Positions 26,630 through 36,439 of a stretch of 64,000 nucleotides of DNA are shown here, in pieces. The notes beneath the pieces are model-generated. The model made no database searches. It had not been told where the DNA came from and worked only from the letters and a program-made list of their open reading frames with translations. The translations under genes and the position numbers were made by a program. Source of the DNA: Hellea sp964472905. Lineage in GTDB: Bacteria > Pseudomonadota > Alphaproteobacteria > Caulobacterales > Maricaulaceae. Location of the stretch: contig CAYYMI010000003.1 of the NCBI GenBank assembly GCA_964472905.1, positions 4,187-68,186 of the forward strand, given 5' to 3'. How positions within the stretch are numbered: the stretch's first letter is position 1; every line of letters begins with the position of its first letter.

Positions 26630-27355
26630 ATGAGCTTGCCTTTTATAGCCGCAGATATGTCTCGGCTGGATTTTGAGCAGAGCGCGGCTGGATTTATCCT
26701 CGCAGGGCTTGAAGAGGCTATCCATAAACACCGAGAGGTTAGCCTATTCTTATCAGGCGGCTCAACACCTGGCCCCATTTATGAAAAGCTCTCAAGGGCG
26801 AGTTGTGACTGGCATAAAATTAATATTGGCTTGGTAGATGAGCGCTGGGTCGGGGAAAAAGATAACGGGTCAAACGCGGCTCTTATTCGGCGGACTTTAC
26901 TCAAAGACGCCGCGAAAGCCGCTCATTTCAGACCGATGAAAACGGCGCATAAAACAGCTGAGCTTGGTCAAAAGTCCGTTGAGGAGAGTTATCAGCTTTT
27001 ATTTAAGGCGCCTTCAATAGCTGTTTTAGGGATGGGGCTAGACGGTCATATTTGCTCTTGGTTTTTTGACGCAACAGGGTTCCATCAAGCTATAAATCCA
27101 GATAATTCCGCCTTAGCGCAAGCGATCACAGCTAACCCGACAGAGACCACAGGCGTTTATCTGGAGCGTATGACTCTCACGCTTTCCGCGTTAGAGCACT
27201 GTGATAAAATATTGCTCCTGATTTCAGGCCATGAGAAAAAATCTGTTCTTGAGGCCGCAATACAGTCAAATGGTAAGGTTTTACCCTTATCATATCTGCT
27301 GAATATGGTGAACAATAAGCCTAACAACCCTTTGACGATTTTACATGCGGCCTAA
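26630..27355 (+). CDS. pgl: 6-phosphogluconolactonase
   Basis: A 241-residue enzyme hydrolysing 6-phosphogluconolactone. The motifs FLSGGSTPGPIYEKLS, GLVDERWV and VLGMGLDGHICSWF match the DevB/Pgl family. Its ATG abuts the zwf stop (TAAATG), so translation is coupled, and edd begins 3 bases after its stop. Confidence 0.94.
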   Translation: MSLPFIAADMSRLDFEQSAAGFILAGLEEAIHKHREVSLFLSGGSTPGPIYEKLSRASCDWHKINIGLVDERWVGEKDNGSNAALIRRTLLKDAAKAAHFRPMKTAHKTAELGQKSVEESYQLLFKAPSIAVLGMGLDGHICSWFFDATGFHQAINPDNSALAQAITANPTETTGVYLERMTLTLSALEHCDKILLLISGHEKKSVLEAAIQSNGKVLPLSYLLNMVNNKPNNPLTILHAA

Positions 27356-27358
27356 TTT

Positions 27359-29176
27359 ATGAGTGAAATTGATCCAAAATTGGACGAGATTACGCAGCGT
27401 ATTATTAAGCGCTCTAAACCGACGCGAGACGCCTATCTTGAAGTCACGAAATCCTTCCGTCCTGATAGTGATGTCGCGCGGGCAGGGCTTAGCGCGGGAA
27501 ATCAAGCCCATGCTTACGCAGGCTGCGCTCTCCATGATAAGGCTGCGCTTATGGGCGCGCGTTGGCCTAATATTGGGATTGTGACAGCTTATAATGACAT
27601 GCTCTCCGCCCACGCGCCTTATGCAGGCTATCCAGACATAATTAAACAAGCGGCGCGCGATAATGGGGCGACGGCGCAGGTTGCTGGCGGGGTTCCTGCT
27701 ATGTGTGACGGGGTGACCCAAGGCACGGACGGGATGGAGCTCTCGCTATTCTCGCGCGACGTGATTGCCATGAGTACGGCGATTGCCCTCTCTCATAATA
27801 CTTATGACGCGGCTTTATATCTAGGAATTTGCGATAAAATTGTACCAGGACTTTTAATCGGGGCTTTGCAATTTGGACATTTGCCTGCGATTTTTGTGCC
27901 TGCAGGGCCCATGCCGTCGGGGCTTCCCAATAAAGAAAAAGTGCGTATTCGTCAGTTGTTCGCCGAAGGAAAAATTGAGCGCGATGAACTGCTCAAAGCC
28001 GAGATGGAAAGCTATCATAGTCCCGGCACTTGCACCTTTTATGGCACGGCCAATTCCAATCAAATGTTGATGGAGGTGATGGGGCTTCACCTGCCGGGCT
28101 CTGCCTTCATTAACCCGGCTACGCCTCTGCGCGTAGCCATGACAAAAGAGACGGTTAAGCAAGCTGTCTCGATTACATCCCTAGGGGAGAGCTACACGCC
28201 CATAGCCGATGTCGTGAGCGAGAAAACCATGGTCAATGCCATTGTTGGTCTGATGGCGACAGGCGGGTCGACCAATCACGCTCTCCATATTCCCGCCATT
28301 GCTAAGGCGGCTGGTATCATCGTCAACTGGGATGATTTTGACGCGATTTCTAAAATCACGCCTTTGCTGACACAGATATATCCTAATGGAAACGCCGATG
28401 TGAACCACTTCCATGCCGCGGGAGGTATGGGCTATCTCATCAGAGAGTTATTAGATGCTGGTCTCATGCATGAAGATGTCACGACGGTGATGGGCGCAAG
28501 CCTGCGCGAGCACGTCAAAGAAGCGTATATAAACAACACAGAACTAACCTGGCAGGATCCGCCAAAAGATAGTCTTGATATGGACATCTTAACCACGGTC
28601 TCTAAACCCTTTAGCAAAGATGGCGGCTTGACGGTTTTAAGAGGTCCTTTGGGACGCGGGGTTATCAAAACCTCAGCGGTAAAAGACAAGCATCACAAAG
28701 TCACCGCGCCCGCCATCGTGTTTAATGACCAAGACGCCATGCTCAAAGCCTTTAAGGCGGGCGAACTGAATAAAGACGCCGTTATTATTGTGCGCTTCCA
28801 AGGCCCAAGCGCGAACGGCATGCCTGAGCTGCATAAGCTCACCCCATCGCTTGGCGTTTTGCAAGATAAAGGGTTTAAAGTGGCCCTCGTCACAGATGGC
28901 CGTATGTCTGGCGCGTCTGGTAAAGTCCCTGCCGCTATTCATATAGCGCCAGAAGCGGCGCAAGGCGGAGGCCTAGCCCGCGTACAAGACGGGGATATTG
29001 TGACTCTCAATGCGGTCACGGGTGAGCTTTTAATTGATGTGGACCCAGAGGCTTTTGCCGCGCGGCCTTCGGCGGCCTTTAAACCTAATCAAAGCCGCAT
29101 TGGCTTTGGACGAGATTTGTTCGGAGCCTTCCGCCAAGGCTGCGCGAGCGCTGAGACGGGCGCTGGGATATTTTAA
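27359..29176 (+). CDS. edd: Phosphogluconate dehydratase
   Basis: A 605-residue IlvD/Edd-family dehydratase making 2-keto-3-deoxy-6-phosphogluconate from 6-phosphogluconate. Iron-sulfur ligands fit the cysteines of AMCDGVTQG and LGICDKIVPG; TGGSTNHALHIPAIA and VTDGRMSGASGKVPAAIH are family signatures. Last gene of gap-zwf-pgl-edd. It meets the kdgK end of the alginate operon head-on, with 36 bases between stops. The KDPG aldolase for its product is the eda gene of that facing operon. Confidence 0.97.
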   Translation: MSEIDPKLDEITQRIIKRSKPTRDAYLEVTKSFRPDSDVARAGLSAGNQAHAYAGCALHDKAALMGARWPNIGIVTAYNDMLSAHAPYAGYPDIIKQAARDNGATAQVAGGVPAMCDGVTQGTDGMELSLFSRDVIAMSTAIALSHNTYDAALYLGICDKIVPGLLIGALQFGHLPAIFVPAGPMPSGLPNKEKVRIRQLFAEGKIERDELLKAEMESYHSPGTCTFYGTANSNQMLMEVMGLHLPGSAFINPATPLRVAMTKETVKQAVSITSLGESYTPIADVVSEKTMVNAIVGLMATGGSTNHALHIPAIAKAAGIIVNWDDFDAISKITPLLTQIYPNGNADVNHFHAAGGMGYLIRELLDAGLMHEDVTTVMGASLREHVKEAYINNTELTWQDPPKDSLDMDILTTVSKPFSKDGGLTVLRGPLGRGVIKTSAVKDKHHKVTAPAIVFNDQDAMLKAFKAGELNKDAVIIVRFQGPSANGMPELHKLTPSLGVLQDKGFKVALVTDGRMSGASGKVPAAIHIAPEAAQGGGLARVQDGDIVTLNAVTGELLIDVDPEAFAARPSAAFKPNQSRIGFGRDLFGAFRQGCASAETGAGIF

Positions 29177-29212
29177 TCAAACTCCCACACAGCTATTGGC
29201 GGACTTCTTAAA

Positions 29213-30250
29213 CTACCGCTGCACTCGGCCTGATCCGTCGCCGCCCATAAGAGCTTCGACTTCTTTGCGGTTCACACGGTTAAAGTCACCTAGCACAGAA
29301 TGTTTAAGCGCAGAGCCTGCAACGGCGAATTCCAGACTTTGTTGACGATCTTCGTACAAATTCATTCCCGCAATAAAGGCTGACGCAAAGCTATCACCGC
29401 CGCCGACGCGGTCAACAATATCCGTTAGTTCATATTTCTTAGACAGTAGAAAGCCATTTTTACGATCCCGCATACAGGCCGACCACCCATTAATATTAGC
29501 ATTCACCGCCGCGCGAAGCGTAATAGCTATGGTGGACATGCCAGGGTAAATATCTAATACTTTTTGAGACAGCTCTTCATATTTACTGGTGTCCAAATGG
29601 CCACTCCCGCTTTCAACATCCACATCAACAGAGATGCCGAGAGACTTCTGACAATCCTCTTCATTCGCAATACCAACATCAATATATTTAACGAGGTCAC
29701 GCATAACCTCTGGCGCGGCTTTGCCATATTTCCAGAGCTTACCGCGGAAGTTAAAGTCGCATGACGTTGTCACGCCCGCTTTCTGCGCTTCTTTCACACA
29801 TTCAAGGCTAAGGTCAGCAGAGTCCTGTGACAACGCCGGTGTTATCCCTGTGATGTGGAGCCATTTCGCGCCCTTAAAAATTGTTGGCCAATCGAAATCA
29901 CCAACCTTACATTGGCTAATGGATGACGCCGCGCGGTCATAAATGACTTTAGAGGGGCGCTGGTTCGCGCCTGTTTCAAGATAGTAAATACCCACGCGGT
30001 CACCTTGACGTTTTACATTGGACGTATCAACACCAAGAGCGCGAAGACAGTTAATCGCGTTCTGGCCTATATCATTATCAGGTAAGGCTGAAATAAATCC
30101 TGCATCAAACCCGTAATTGGAAAGCGATACGGCGACATTCGCCTCCCCTCCGCCAAATGTGGCCTCGAATGAGGGGCTTTGGAAAAACCGCTCATAGCCA
30201 TTTGTCCTAAGGCGAAGCATGATTTCGCCAAAACTCAGAAAGTCAGTCAT
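29213..30250 (-). CDS. kdgK: 2-keto-3-deoxygluconate kinase
   Basis: A 345-residue PfkB-family sugar kinase. The N-terminal FGEIMLRLRTNGYERFFQ and FGGGEANVAVSLSNYG are typical of KDG kinases, and the PfkB signature with the catalytic aspartate is DRVGGGDSFASAFIAG. It phosphorylates KDG made by the alginate pathway, giving KDPG for Eda. It is the distal gene of the minus-strand alginate run, 15 bases after eda. Confidence 0.94.
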   Translation of the reverse strand: MTDFLSFGEIMLRLRTNGYERFFQSPSFEATFGGGEANVAVSLSNYGFDAGFISALPDNDIGQNAINCLRALGVDTSNVKRQGDRVGIYYLETGANQRPSKVIYDRAASSISQCKVGDFDWPTIFKGAKWLHITGITPALSQDSADLSLECVKEAQKAGVTTSCDFNFRGKLWKYGKAAPEVMRDLVKYIDVGIANEEDCQKSLGISVDVDVESGSGHLDTSKYEELSQKVLDIYPGMSTIAITLRAAVNANINGWSACMRDRKNGFLLSKKYELTDIVDRVGGGDSFASAFIAGMNLYEDRQQSLEFAVAGSALKHSVLGDFNRVNRKEVEALMGGDGSGRVQR

Positions 30251-30265
30251 TTTATTTAGTCCGTA

Positions 30266-30898
30266 TTATGAATGCGCGATAGCAATCGCGTCTTTTGCTA
30301 ATTTTGTAATGGCGCCGAAATTTCCGGCTTTAATTTCATTTTTAGGCGTGAGCCATGATCCCCCGCAGGCCAGAACCGCGGGTACAGATAGAAAGTCTTG
30401 CAAATTTGAAGCATTGACACCGCCCGTTGGCATGAACCTTACATCTTGGAAGACCGAAGCGAATGCTTTTAGCATTTTTGGCCCGCCTGCGATACCTGCC
30501 GGAAAAAACTTCACCGTACGCAAGCCTAGATTATAGGCTTGAGTTAGTTCAGTCGCCGTTGCAATGCCTGGTAAAATAGGTAGCCCAGCATCCTGGGTCA
30601 CCTTAACCGAAGCGGGGTCTAGTCCAGGCGCCACAACAAAAGTCGCTCCGCGCCGTATAACCTCCTCCGCATGGTCTGCCGTTAAAACGGTTCCCGCGCC
30701 GACATGGGCATCAGGAAACTCCTTCACAATCGCTTCAAGGCAGTCGAGCGCCGCGTCAGTCCGCAGGACAACTTCTAGAACATCAAGACCACCTTCAAGC
30801 AGCGCTTCTGAAATTTTCAAAGCCGTTTTTGGGTCATCGGATTGTACCAGCGGCACAACTCGTGTGCGCTCTAATGAATTTGTAATTTTGTCTGTCAT
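30266..30898 (-). CDS. eda: KDPG/KHG aldolase
   Basis: A 210-residue class I aldolase cleaving KDPG to pyruvate and glyceraldehyde-3-phosphate. The Schiff-base lysine is in RTVKFFPAGIAGG, the catalytic glutamate in LEVVLRT, and GAGTVLTADHA is the phosphate-side loop. It serves both the alginate pathway (via KdgK) and the facing edd pathway, which explains its position between them. Only 8 bases separate it from the SDR gene upstream. Confidence 0.96.
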   Translation of the reverse strand: MTDKITNSLERTRVVPLVQSDDPKTALKISEALLEGGLDVLEVVLRTDAALDCLEAIVKEFPDAHVGAGTVLTADHAEEVIRRGATFVVAPGLDPASVKVTQDAGLPILPGIATATELTQAYNLGLRTVKFFPAGIAGGPKMLKAFASVFQDVRFMPTGGVNASNLQDFLSVPAVLACGGSWLTPKNEIKAGNFGAITKLAKDAIAIAHS

Positions 30899-30906
30899 TG
30901 TTTGTC

Positions 30907-31662
30907 CTAGGAGTAGTACATCCCGCCATTAATATCTATATTCGCGCCTGTAATATATGCCGACGCATCCGAGGCCAGATAGACCACCGTATCAGCGCAA
31001 TCATCCGGATGGCCTTGACGCCGTAGCGGAACCGTCGCTTCAACATTTCGGCGGGCTTCATCAGTTGAAAAGGTATCATGGAAGGTCGTATCAATCATGC
31101 CCGGATTAAGCGCGTTACAGCGAATGCCTTGCGGACCTAATTCTTTTGCCATAGCTCGCGTAAAAGCACTCACCGCGCCTTTAGAGGTTGAATATGCAGA
31201 CGATCCATTACCTCCGCCATTCTGGCCCGCCAATGAGGCCAGATTCACAATCGCGCTGCCCGCAGGCATATGAGGGACAACAGCTTGCGTGGCGAGAAAG
31301 GTTGAGTTTAAGTTCAAAGACATAACGTGATTGAAAAAATCTTCATCCATTTCGTTGATTTTTTTACGCGCGACTAACCCCCCAACATTATTGACGAGGA
31401 CATGAATATCATTGCCGAACGCTTTGACGGCTTCAGCAACAAGATTATCGACATCGGCCTTCTTCATCATGTCGCCTTTGACAAGCAGGGCTGTCCCACC
31501 CGCCTTTTCAATTGTCGCGACCGTTTCTTCGCCTGCCGCTTTATTATTGCAGTAATTCACAACAACTTTAGCGCCAGCTTCAGCCAATTTTATAGAACAA
31601 GAGCGTCCGATATCGCGTGTACCACCCGTTACGATGGCAACTTTTCCGTCAAGATTTTTCAT
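30907..31662 (-). CDS. SDR-family oxidoreductase, candidate DEH reductase
   Basis: A 251-residue short-chain dehydrogenase with the nucleotide loop TGGTRDIGRS, NNVGG, and the catalytic YxxxK in SSAYSTSKGAV. SDR enzymes such as A1-R of alginate-degrading Sphingomonas reduce 4-deoxy-L-erythro-5-hexoseulose uronate (DEH) to 2-keto-3-deoxygluconate, and its place between the transporter/lyase genes and eda fits that. A second candidate for the same step is the next gene upstream. The substrate is inferred from position. Confidence 0.82.
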   Translation of the reverse strand: MKNLDGKVAIVTGGTRDIGRSCSIKLAEAGAKVVVNYCNNKAAGEETVATIEKAGGTALLVKGDMMKKADVDNLVAEAVKAFGNDIHVLVNNVGGLVARKKINEMDEDFFNHVMSLNLNSTFLATQAVVPHMPAGSAIVNLASLAGQNGGGNGSSAYSTSKGAVSAFTRAMAKELGPQGIRCNALNPGMIDTTFHDTFSTDEARRNVEATVPLRRQGHPDDCADTVVYLASDASAYITGANIDINGGMYYS

Positions 31663-31687
31663 GTTTCAGTCCTATGTTAACAACCTA

Positions 31688-32569
31688 TTACTTCTTAAGA
31701 TTGACGAAGTAATCGAAGATTTCTGGAACATTGCCATCGCCCATACCCGCATCAACTGCGGCCTGAAGGCTTGTTGACGTAGCTTCGGCAACCAAAGACC
31801 GTGATCCTAAATCAGACACCATTTGCGCGAAATAGCCTAGGTCTTTATTGGCGTTATTAAGAGAGAAACCAAGGTCACTATTCCCATCAACAGCATAGTT
31901 TTTACAAAATTTCATAAAGGGTGAGTTCGATGGGCCTGCCGACATAATATCATAAAGCTGTTGACGATCCACGCCCGCGAGCTTCGCTGCAGCGAAAGCT
32001 TGTGACATAGCAACAACCGACGTCATACCCATGAAGTTATTGATGAGCTTCGTCGTGTGACCCGCGCCAAGCGCGCCCAAATAGAAGACGTTTTCACCCT
32101 GCTCTTTGAGCATAGACTCATATTTATCGAAGGTTGCTTTATCGCCAGCGGCCATAATATTGAGCAGGCCATCTTTGGCATGGGCCGGTGTGCGGCCAAG
32201 CGGAGCGTCGATCATGCCAACGCCCTTTTTGGCTAGGTCCGCACCGATCTTTTTTGTAGAGGCTGGGATAGATGTCCCAAAGTCAATCAAGACAGAGCCT
32301 TCTTTAATACCGGCTAAAACACCATCATCGGCGTAGACAATTTTTTCGACAACAGCTGAGGTTGTGAGGCAAAACTGCACAATATCGCTTTTTTCAGCGA
32401 GTTCTTTTGGCGATTTAGCTTCGGTGGCATTCCCCCGCGCGAGAACTCTTGCGACGGCATCTTTATTGAGGTCCATAACAATGACCTCAAAGCCCCGCTT
32501 TTGCAGGTTTTCGACCATGTTGCAGCCCATAAGGCCGAGTCCGATGAACCCGATGACTGGTTTTGACAT
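31688..32569 (-). CDS. Beta-hydroxyacid dehydrogenase family, candidate DEH reductase (DehR-like)
   Basis: A 293-residue protein related to 3-hydroxyisobutyrate dehydrogenase. It has the cofactor loop FIGLGLMGCNMVENLQKRG, the substrate loop DAPLGRTPAHAKDGLLNIM and the catalytic lysine in TTKLINNFMGM. The substrate loop differs from the one in mmsB (DAPVSGGVGG). The DehR of alginate-using vibrios belongs to this family, so reduction of DEH to KDG is the best guess. It lies in the alginate operon, 40 bases downstream of the MFS gene. Confidence 0.82.
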   Translation of the reverse strand: MSKPVIGFIGLGLMGCNMVENLQKRGFEVIVMDLNKDAVARVLARGNATEAKSPKELAEKSDIVQFCLTTSAVVEKIVYADDGVLAGIKEGSVLIDFGTSIPASTKKIGADLAKKGVGMIDAPLGRTPAHAKDGLLNIMAAGDKATFDKYESMLKEQGENVFYLGALGAGHTTKLINNFMGMTSVVAMSQAFAAAKLAGVDRQQLYDIMSAGPSNSPFMKFCKNYAVDGNSDLGFSLNNANKDLGYFAQMVSDLGSRSLVAEATSTSLQAAVDAGMGDGNVPEIFDYFVNLKK

Positions 32570-32608
32570 TTTAATGACTCCTAGAGATAAATATTTTGAT
32601 TAAGCAGC

Positions 32609-33886
32609 TTATGCGCCGCGGGGTTTAAGAGGTTCGATTTTTGGAATAAGTATCCAGACACTCAAAACAGCCAAGACCGCCAGAGCTACACCAATGATAA
32701 AGGCTGGCATGTAATTTCCGCCTTCCGTCAATTGCGGGACAAGCCAGACTAATCCAGCCGCTGCTAGTTTCGCAGCCGTACCTGCATAACCAGCCAATGA
32801 ACCCACAGCTTTCTTACTGTAAAGGTCACTCGGCAGGGTTTGAACATTACCAATCGACGTTTGGAAACCGAATAGAATTGTCGCCATAATTAATACAGCT
32901 AAGATCGGCGTCGAGGCGACTGACATCGCGAGCAAAGATGGAACCATAATCGCAGCACCCAGGGTGATGACAAATTTACGGGTTTTATTCACGGTCCAGC
33001 CTTTGCCCAATAAGTTCTGAGCAAGCAAACCACCGAACCAAGCGCCAAACATTGCTCCGACATAAGGCACCCAAGCATAAAGACCGAGCTCTTTGACGTT
33101 AAATCCAAAACTATCAATCAAGTAAATCGGAATCCACGCAACGAATAACCACCAGATCGGATCAATGAACATAGCTGGCAAAATTGCGCCCCAAGTTTCT
33201 TTGCGGGAAAGCATTTCTACCGTACTCGGGTTATAATCGGCGTCATCACTACCATCTTCTGTTTTGACGAGCTGTCCTGACAAGATATATTCCCGCTCTT
33301 TCGGGTCCAACCAAGGATGATCTTCTGGTTTTGATTTATAAATAATCAGCCAAGGAATGAGCCATAACAAACCGATAAGACCAATCACAATAAAGATAGT
33401 TTTCCATCCAAGGAATGCGGCCAGTAAGGCCAAAATAATTGGAGAAAGAATGCCGCCGATTGCGGCGCCAGAGTTAAAGATACCCTGCGCTAAGGCACGC
33501 TCTTTGACGGGAAACCATTCTGCGTTTGCTTTGGCTGCACCAGGCCAGTTACCAGCTTCGGCAACACCTAAAATCGTCCGAAAAACTTGAAATGTAAGAA
33601 CACTAGAGCCAAAGGCATGGAGCGCTGTCGCAATAGACCAGACACCAATAGACAAAACAAAACCAATACGCGTCCCAAGCCAGTCAAAAATCTTACCAAA
33701 AATCGTTTGACCAAAGGCATAAGCTAAAACGAATACACCAAAAATATTCGCGTAGTCCTGATTTGAAAACCCAAACTCCGCTTTAATCTCTGGCCAAAGA
33801 ATCCCTAGAGCGCCGCGATCAATGTAATTAATAACCGTCGCGAGTGCGACCAGGCCTACAACATACCATCTTAAATTACCCTTCAT
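32609..33886 (-). CDS. MFS transporter of the hexuronate (ACS) family
   Basis: A 425-residue major facilitator with 12 predicted helices. The N-terminal VINYIDRGALGILWPEIKAE and FGKIFDWLGTRIGF are typical of anion:cation symporters such as ExuT. It should bring unsaturated uronate or DEH, made outside the cytoplasm by the lyases, across the inner membrane. Its start overlaps the kdgF stop by ATGA. Confidence 0.9.
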   Translation of the reverse strand: MKGNLRWYVVGLVALATVINYIDRGALGILWPEIKAEFGFSNQDYANIFGVFVLAYAFGQTIFGKIFDWLGTRIGFVLSIGVWSIATALHAFGSSVLTFQVFRTILGVAEAGNWPGAAKANAEWFPVKERALAQGIFNSGAAIGGILSPIILALLAAFLGWKTIFIVIGLIGLLWLIPWLIIYKSKPEDHPWLDPKEREYILSGQLVKTEDGSDDADYNPSTVEMLSRKETWGAILPAMFIDPIWWLFVAWIPIYLIDSFGFNVKELGLYAWVPYVGAMFGAWFGGLLAQNLLGKGWTVNKTRKFVITLGAAIMVPSLLAMSVASTPILAVLIMATILFGFQTSIGNVQTLPSDLYSKKAVGSLAGYAGTAAKLAAAGLVWLVPQLTEGGNYMPAFIIGVALAVLAVLSVWILIPKIEPLKPRGA

Positions 33887-34257
33887 GATGTTTTCTCCCC
33901 TGGCTTTTCGCCTTTATAATAATTTTCAAAAAAGTCTTCACGGATGGGCGAAAACATATCGAGCAGTACGCCCGCTTCGATGCAAATCGCGCCGTGCATG
34001 ACGTGAGGCGTCATTAGAAAACTGTCCCCCGCCTTCAAGCGTTTCGTCTCACCGTCTACGGTGACATCGAAAACACCACTTTCTATATAAGCAATTTGGC
34101 TATGGTAATGTTCGTGCATATAGCCTTCAGCACCCGTTTCAAACGTCGCCTTAACCAACATGATATCGTCACTATGACTCAGGATTTGGCGCTTGATGCC
34201 TGGATCAACGTCTTCTTTCGGAACATCTTTATCAAAAACAAAATTTGGACTTTGCAT
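33883..34257 (-). CDS. kdgF: Cupin KdgF, unsaturated uronate converter
   Basis: A 124-residue single-cupin protein. Candidate metal ligands are His48, His50 or His52, and Gln54 in MHEHYHSQIAYIESG, plus His88 in MHGAICIE, the pattern of KdgF. KdgF converts the 4,5-unsaturated monouronate from lyase action into the linear ketone DEH. No signal peptide, so cytoplasmic. It is coupled to the transporter gene (ATGA overlap) and starts one base after the PL17 gene. Confidence 0.9.
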   Translation of the reverse strand: MQSPNFVFDKDVPKEDVDPGIKRQILSHSDDIMLVKATFETGAEGYMHEHYHSQIAYIESGVFDVTVDGETKRLKAGDSFLMTPHVMHGAICIEAGVLLDMFSPIREDFFENYYKGEKPGEKTS

Positions 34258-34258
34258 G

Positions 34259-36439
34259 TTAATTCCCTACTCTTTCAGACCCAAAGAGATGATATGGGCC
34301 AGACCAACTCATCTCCTCTCCATTGACAGAAACTGTATGATTTTTTGCGGCATCGGTATCATCGGCAATACCCAATCCAATGGACTTTCCCGTTTTCGTT
34401 GTCACAAGTACAAATTCATCAGCGCCAGATTCAAAATGCTCGACACTTTCGATCTGACTATGGCTATTCAGGGTAAACTCGACTGTTGGATTATATTCGC
34501 CATGGGGCTCAATGACGGAGACATAAGATATCCCATCATTACTATTTGCCCGTAAAATAAAAGCTGGCTCGCGGCGCAAATTGAAGTCTGGGTCACTCGC
34601 GCCGATTTCAGCAAAAATCACGGAGCTCCCTTCTGGCATGGTGGAAGTCACACTATAAAAGCGTCTATCCTTGAGCCATGTTATTTGCGAGATATCCTTG
34701 GGGATCCCCTGCCCGACCTTCCATAAATATTGGTACCCATTTTTAGGTCCCAAAATTTGGCGGGCATTGGTTGCGGCTTTAAGATTGAAATTCGTCTCCA
34801 CCAATTGGCCATTATAATAAAAGGGCAAATCATATTGATGGGCGCCTTCTGAATGGGCTTCCATTAAATCCACAATGACTGGATACTCCAGAGCCTCATC
34901 TTTGATAAGCGCCATTGTCCTGCTGAGTGACACATCATCGTAAGCGGTATCAATCTCAGCTGTTGTAATTTTCAAATTATCACTATCTAAAAATTCGCCT
35001 AATTGAGGGGCGTTTTCGTTACCCGTTTGAGTATCGCCATTAAAATGGCTAACTTCGTCAACAACTAAAGCATTGTGAGCAATGGTCTGTTTGGCCCATC
35101 GGTTATTTTCAGGCAAATAATGACCGCCATATTTGGCTTCCACATTTAGGAAACGAGCCGCGCCATAATCGCGAATAATATCGTGACCCGCATCATAAAG
35201 TAGGAACCCAAGCTTATCAAAATGACCATGCCCAAGCCCTTGAGACGTATTTTTAGCCACAAGTGTTAAGTCATTCGGGTCGGCGGATGCACGTAATATA
35301 TCTAACCCGCCTTCAGTCCCGTTTTCTCCGTCACGTAGACGCATAGATTTGTAATCGAAAGGCTCTGCCTTACCCGCCGATAAATCCTGCGCAAGCTTTC
35401 GGCTTTCAGGTGTAAGAACAAATTTTCCTTGAGCCTCAGCAATGGACAATAACCCTTTATCGCCTGTGAGGTCATAAGCGATAGATACCCCGTGAAGGAG
35501 CTCGGTCGTCGCAATACCCTTATCTTTAATGGCGTCATTGATTGGAAAAAACAGACCGCCATAGCTTTGCTGAATAGTTGTGAATATTGCCTTTTTGAGA
35601 ATACCATCACGTTGTTCAAATATCTTACGCTCAGGATTATTCTTTTGCACCGCTTGCGCAAAAACAACGAAAGGCATCAAAGCATAGCGTTGATAATATG
35701 GCCCTTCATTGTAATAACCGTCGGGCGAGAAGAGCTTATCCATTTGCTTGAGAAACCCAGCGTCTCCTGATTTATCAAGCCCCATTAAAGCCTGTTCAAC
35801 ATAGTCCTCGTCCCCAATGGCATAACCTGTCAGGCCTACTGCAGCCGTGGCCCAGGTTCCATGATTATGGATTTTATTGAAAGTTTCTGGCGAGCCATCT
35901 GACAGAAACTCAGACATATTACGCAATAAATTAGTCTCAATATGCTCTCGGCTCTGCTCGTCCAAAGTATCTTTTATCGCGCCGTAACCTTGGCTGGCAT
36001 GCACGAGCCACCAACTCTCATTTAAGTTTTGCCAAAACATGCGGCCCGGGGATTGCTCTTTAGGCGCAGGATGAATACCCCAATCTGGATAGACATCAGC
36101 GTAGGACGTTAGAATTTTCGCAGCAAATGATGCATAATCTGCATTACCCGTCAGCTTATAGAGCTGGCCCGCATCATACATAAGCCGCGCATTATCTTTG
36201 TGTTTTTCGTGGGTGTAGCCACCGCCTGCATCTTTAGGAACGGGTATTGTTAAAGGCTCACTCATTTGAGCCGTTAGCCGCGCCTCAGCGCTCTTTAAGA
36301 CTTGACTAAAGCCATCATCGGCCTGCTGAGTTTGCACCACAGCTTGCGGTCCTTGCGCTGGAGTCTCCACAGCCTTTTTGCAAGCCGTAAGGCCTGCAAT
36401 CACAGCTAAAGATGAGATCAACCAAAGATGCGTTTTCAT
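34259..36439 (-). CDS. Oligoalginate lyase, polysaccharide lyase family 17 (lipoprotein)
   Basis: A 726-residue exolytic alginate lyase. A lipobox LTAC (Cys20) ends the signal peptide, so it is membrane-anchored. An alpha/alpha-toroid follows, with Asn192-His193 (KIHNHGTW) and Tyr249 (EGPYYQRYAL) in the same relative spacing as the catalytic residues of Alg17c. The C-terminal heparinase II/III beta-sheet domain begins near GLGHGHFDKLGF. It would release unsaturated monouronate from oligoalginate. Its ATG overlaps the stop of the PL6 gene (TAATG). Confidence 0.93.
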   Translation of the reverse strand: MKTHLWLISSLAVIAGLTACKKAVETPAQGPQAVVQTQQADDGFSQVLKSAEARLTAQMSEPLTIPVPKDAGGGYTHEKHKDNARLMYDAGQLYKLTGNADYASFAAKILTSYADVYPDWGIHPAPKEQSPGRMFWQNLNESWWLVHASQGYGAIKDTLDEQSREHIETNLLRNMSEFLSDGSPETFNKIHNHGTWATAAVGLTGYAIGDEDYVEQALMGLDKSGDAGFLKQMDKLFSPDGYYNEGPYYQRYALMPFVVFAQAVQKNNPERKIFEQRDGILKKAIFTTIQQSYGGLFFPINDAIKDKGIATTELLHGVSIAYDLTGDKGLLSIAEAQGKFVLTPESRKLAQDLSAGKAEPFDYKSMRLRDGENGTEGGLDILRASADPNDLTLVAKNTSQGLGHGHFDKLGFLLYDAGHDIIRDYGAARFLNVEAKYGGHYLPENNRWAKQTIAHNALVVDEVSHFNGDTQTGNENAPQLGEFLDSDNLKITTAEIDTAYDDVSLSRTMALIKDEALEYPVIVDLMEAHSEGAHQYDLPFYYNGQLVETNFNLKAATNARQILGPKNGYQYLWKVGQGIPKDISQITWLKDRRFYSVTSTMPEGSSVIFAEIGASDPDFNLRREPAFILRANSNDGISYVSVIEPHGEYNPTVEFTLNSHSQIESVEHFESGADEFVLVTTKTGKSIGLGIADDTDAAKNHTVSVNGEEMSWSGPYHLFGSERVGN

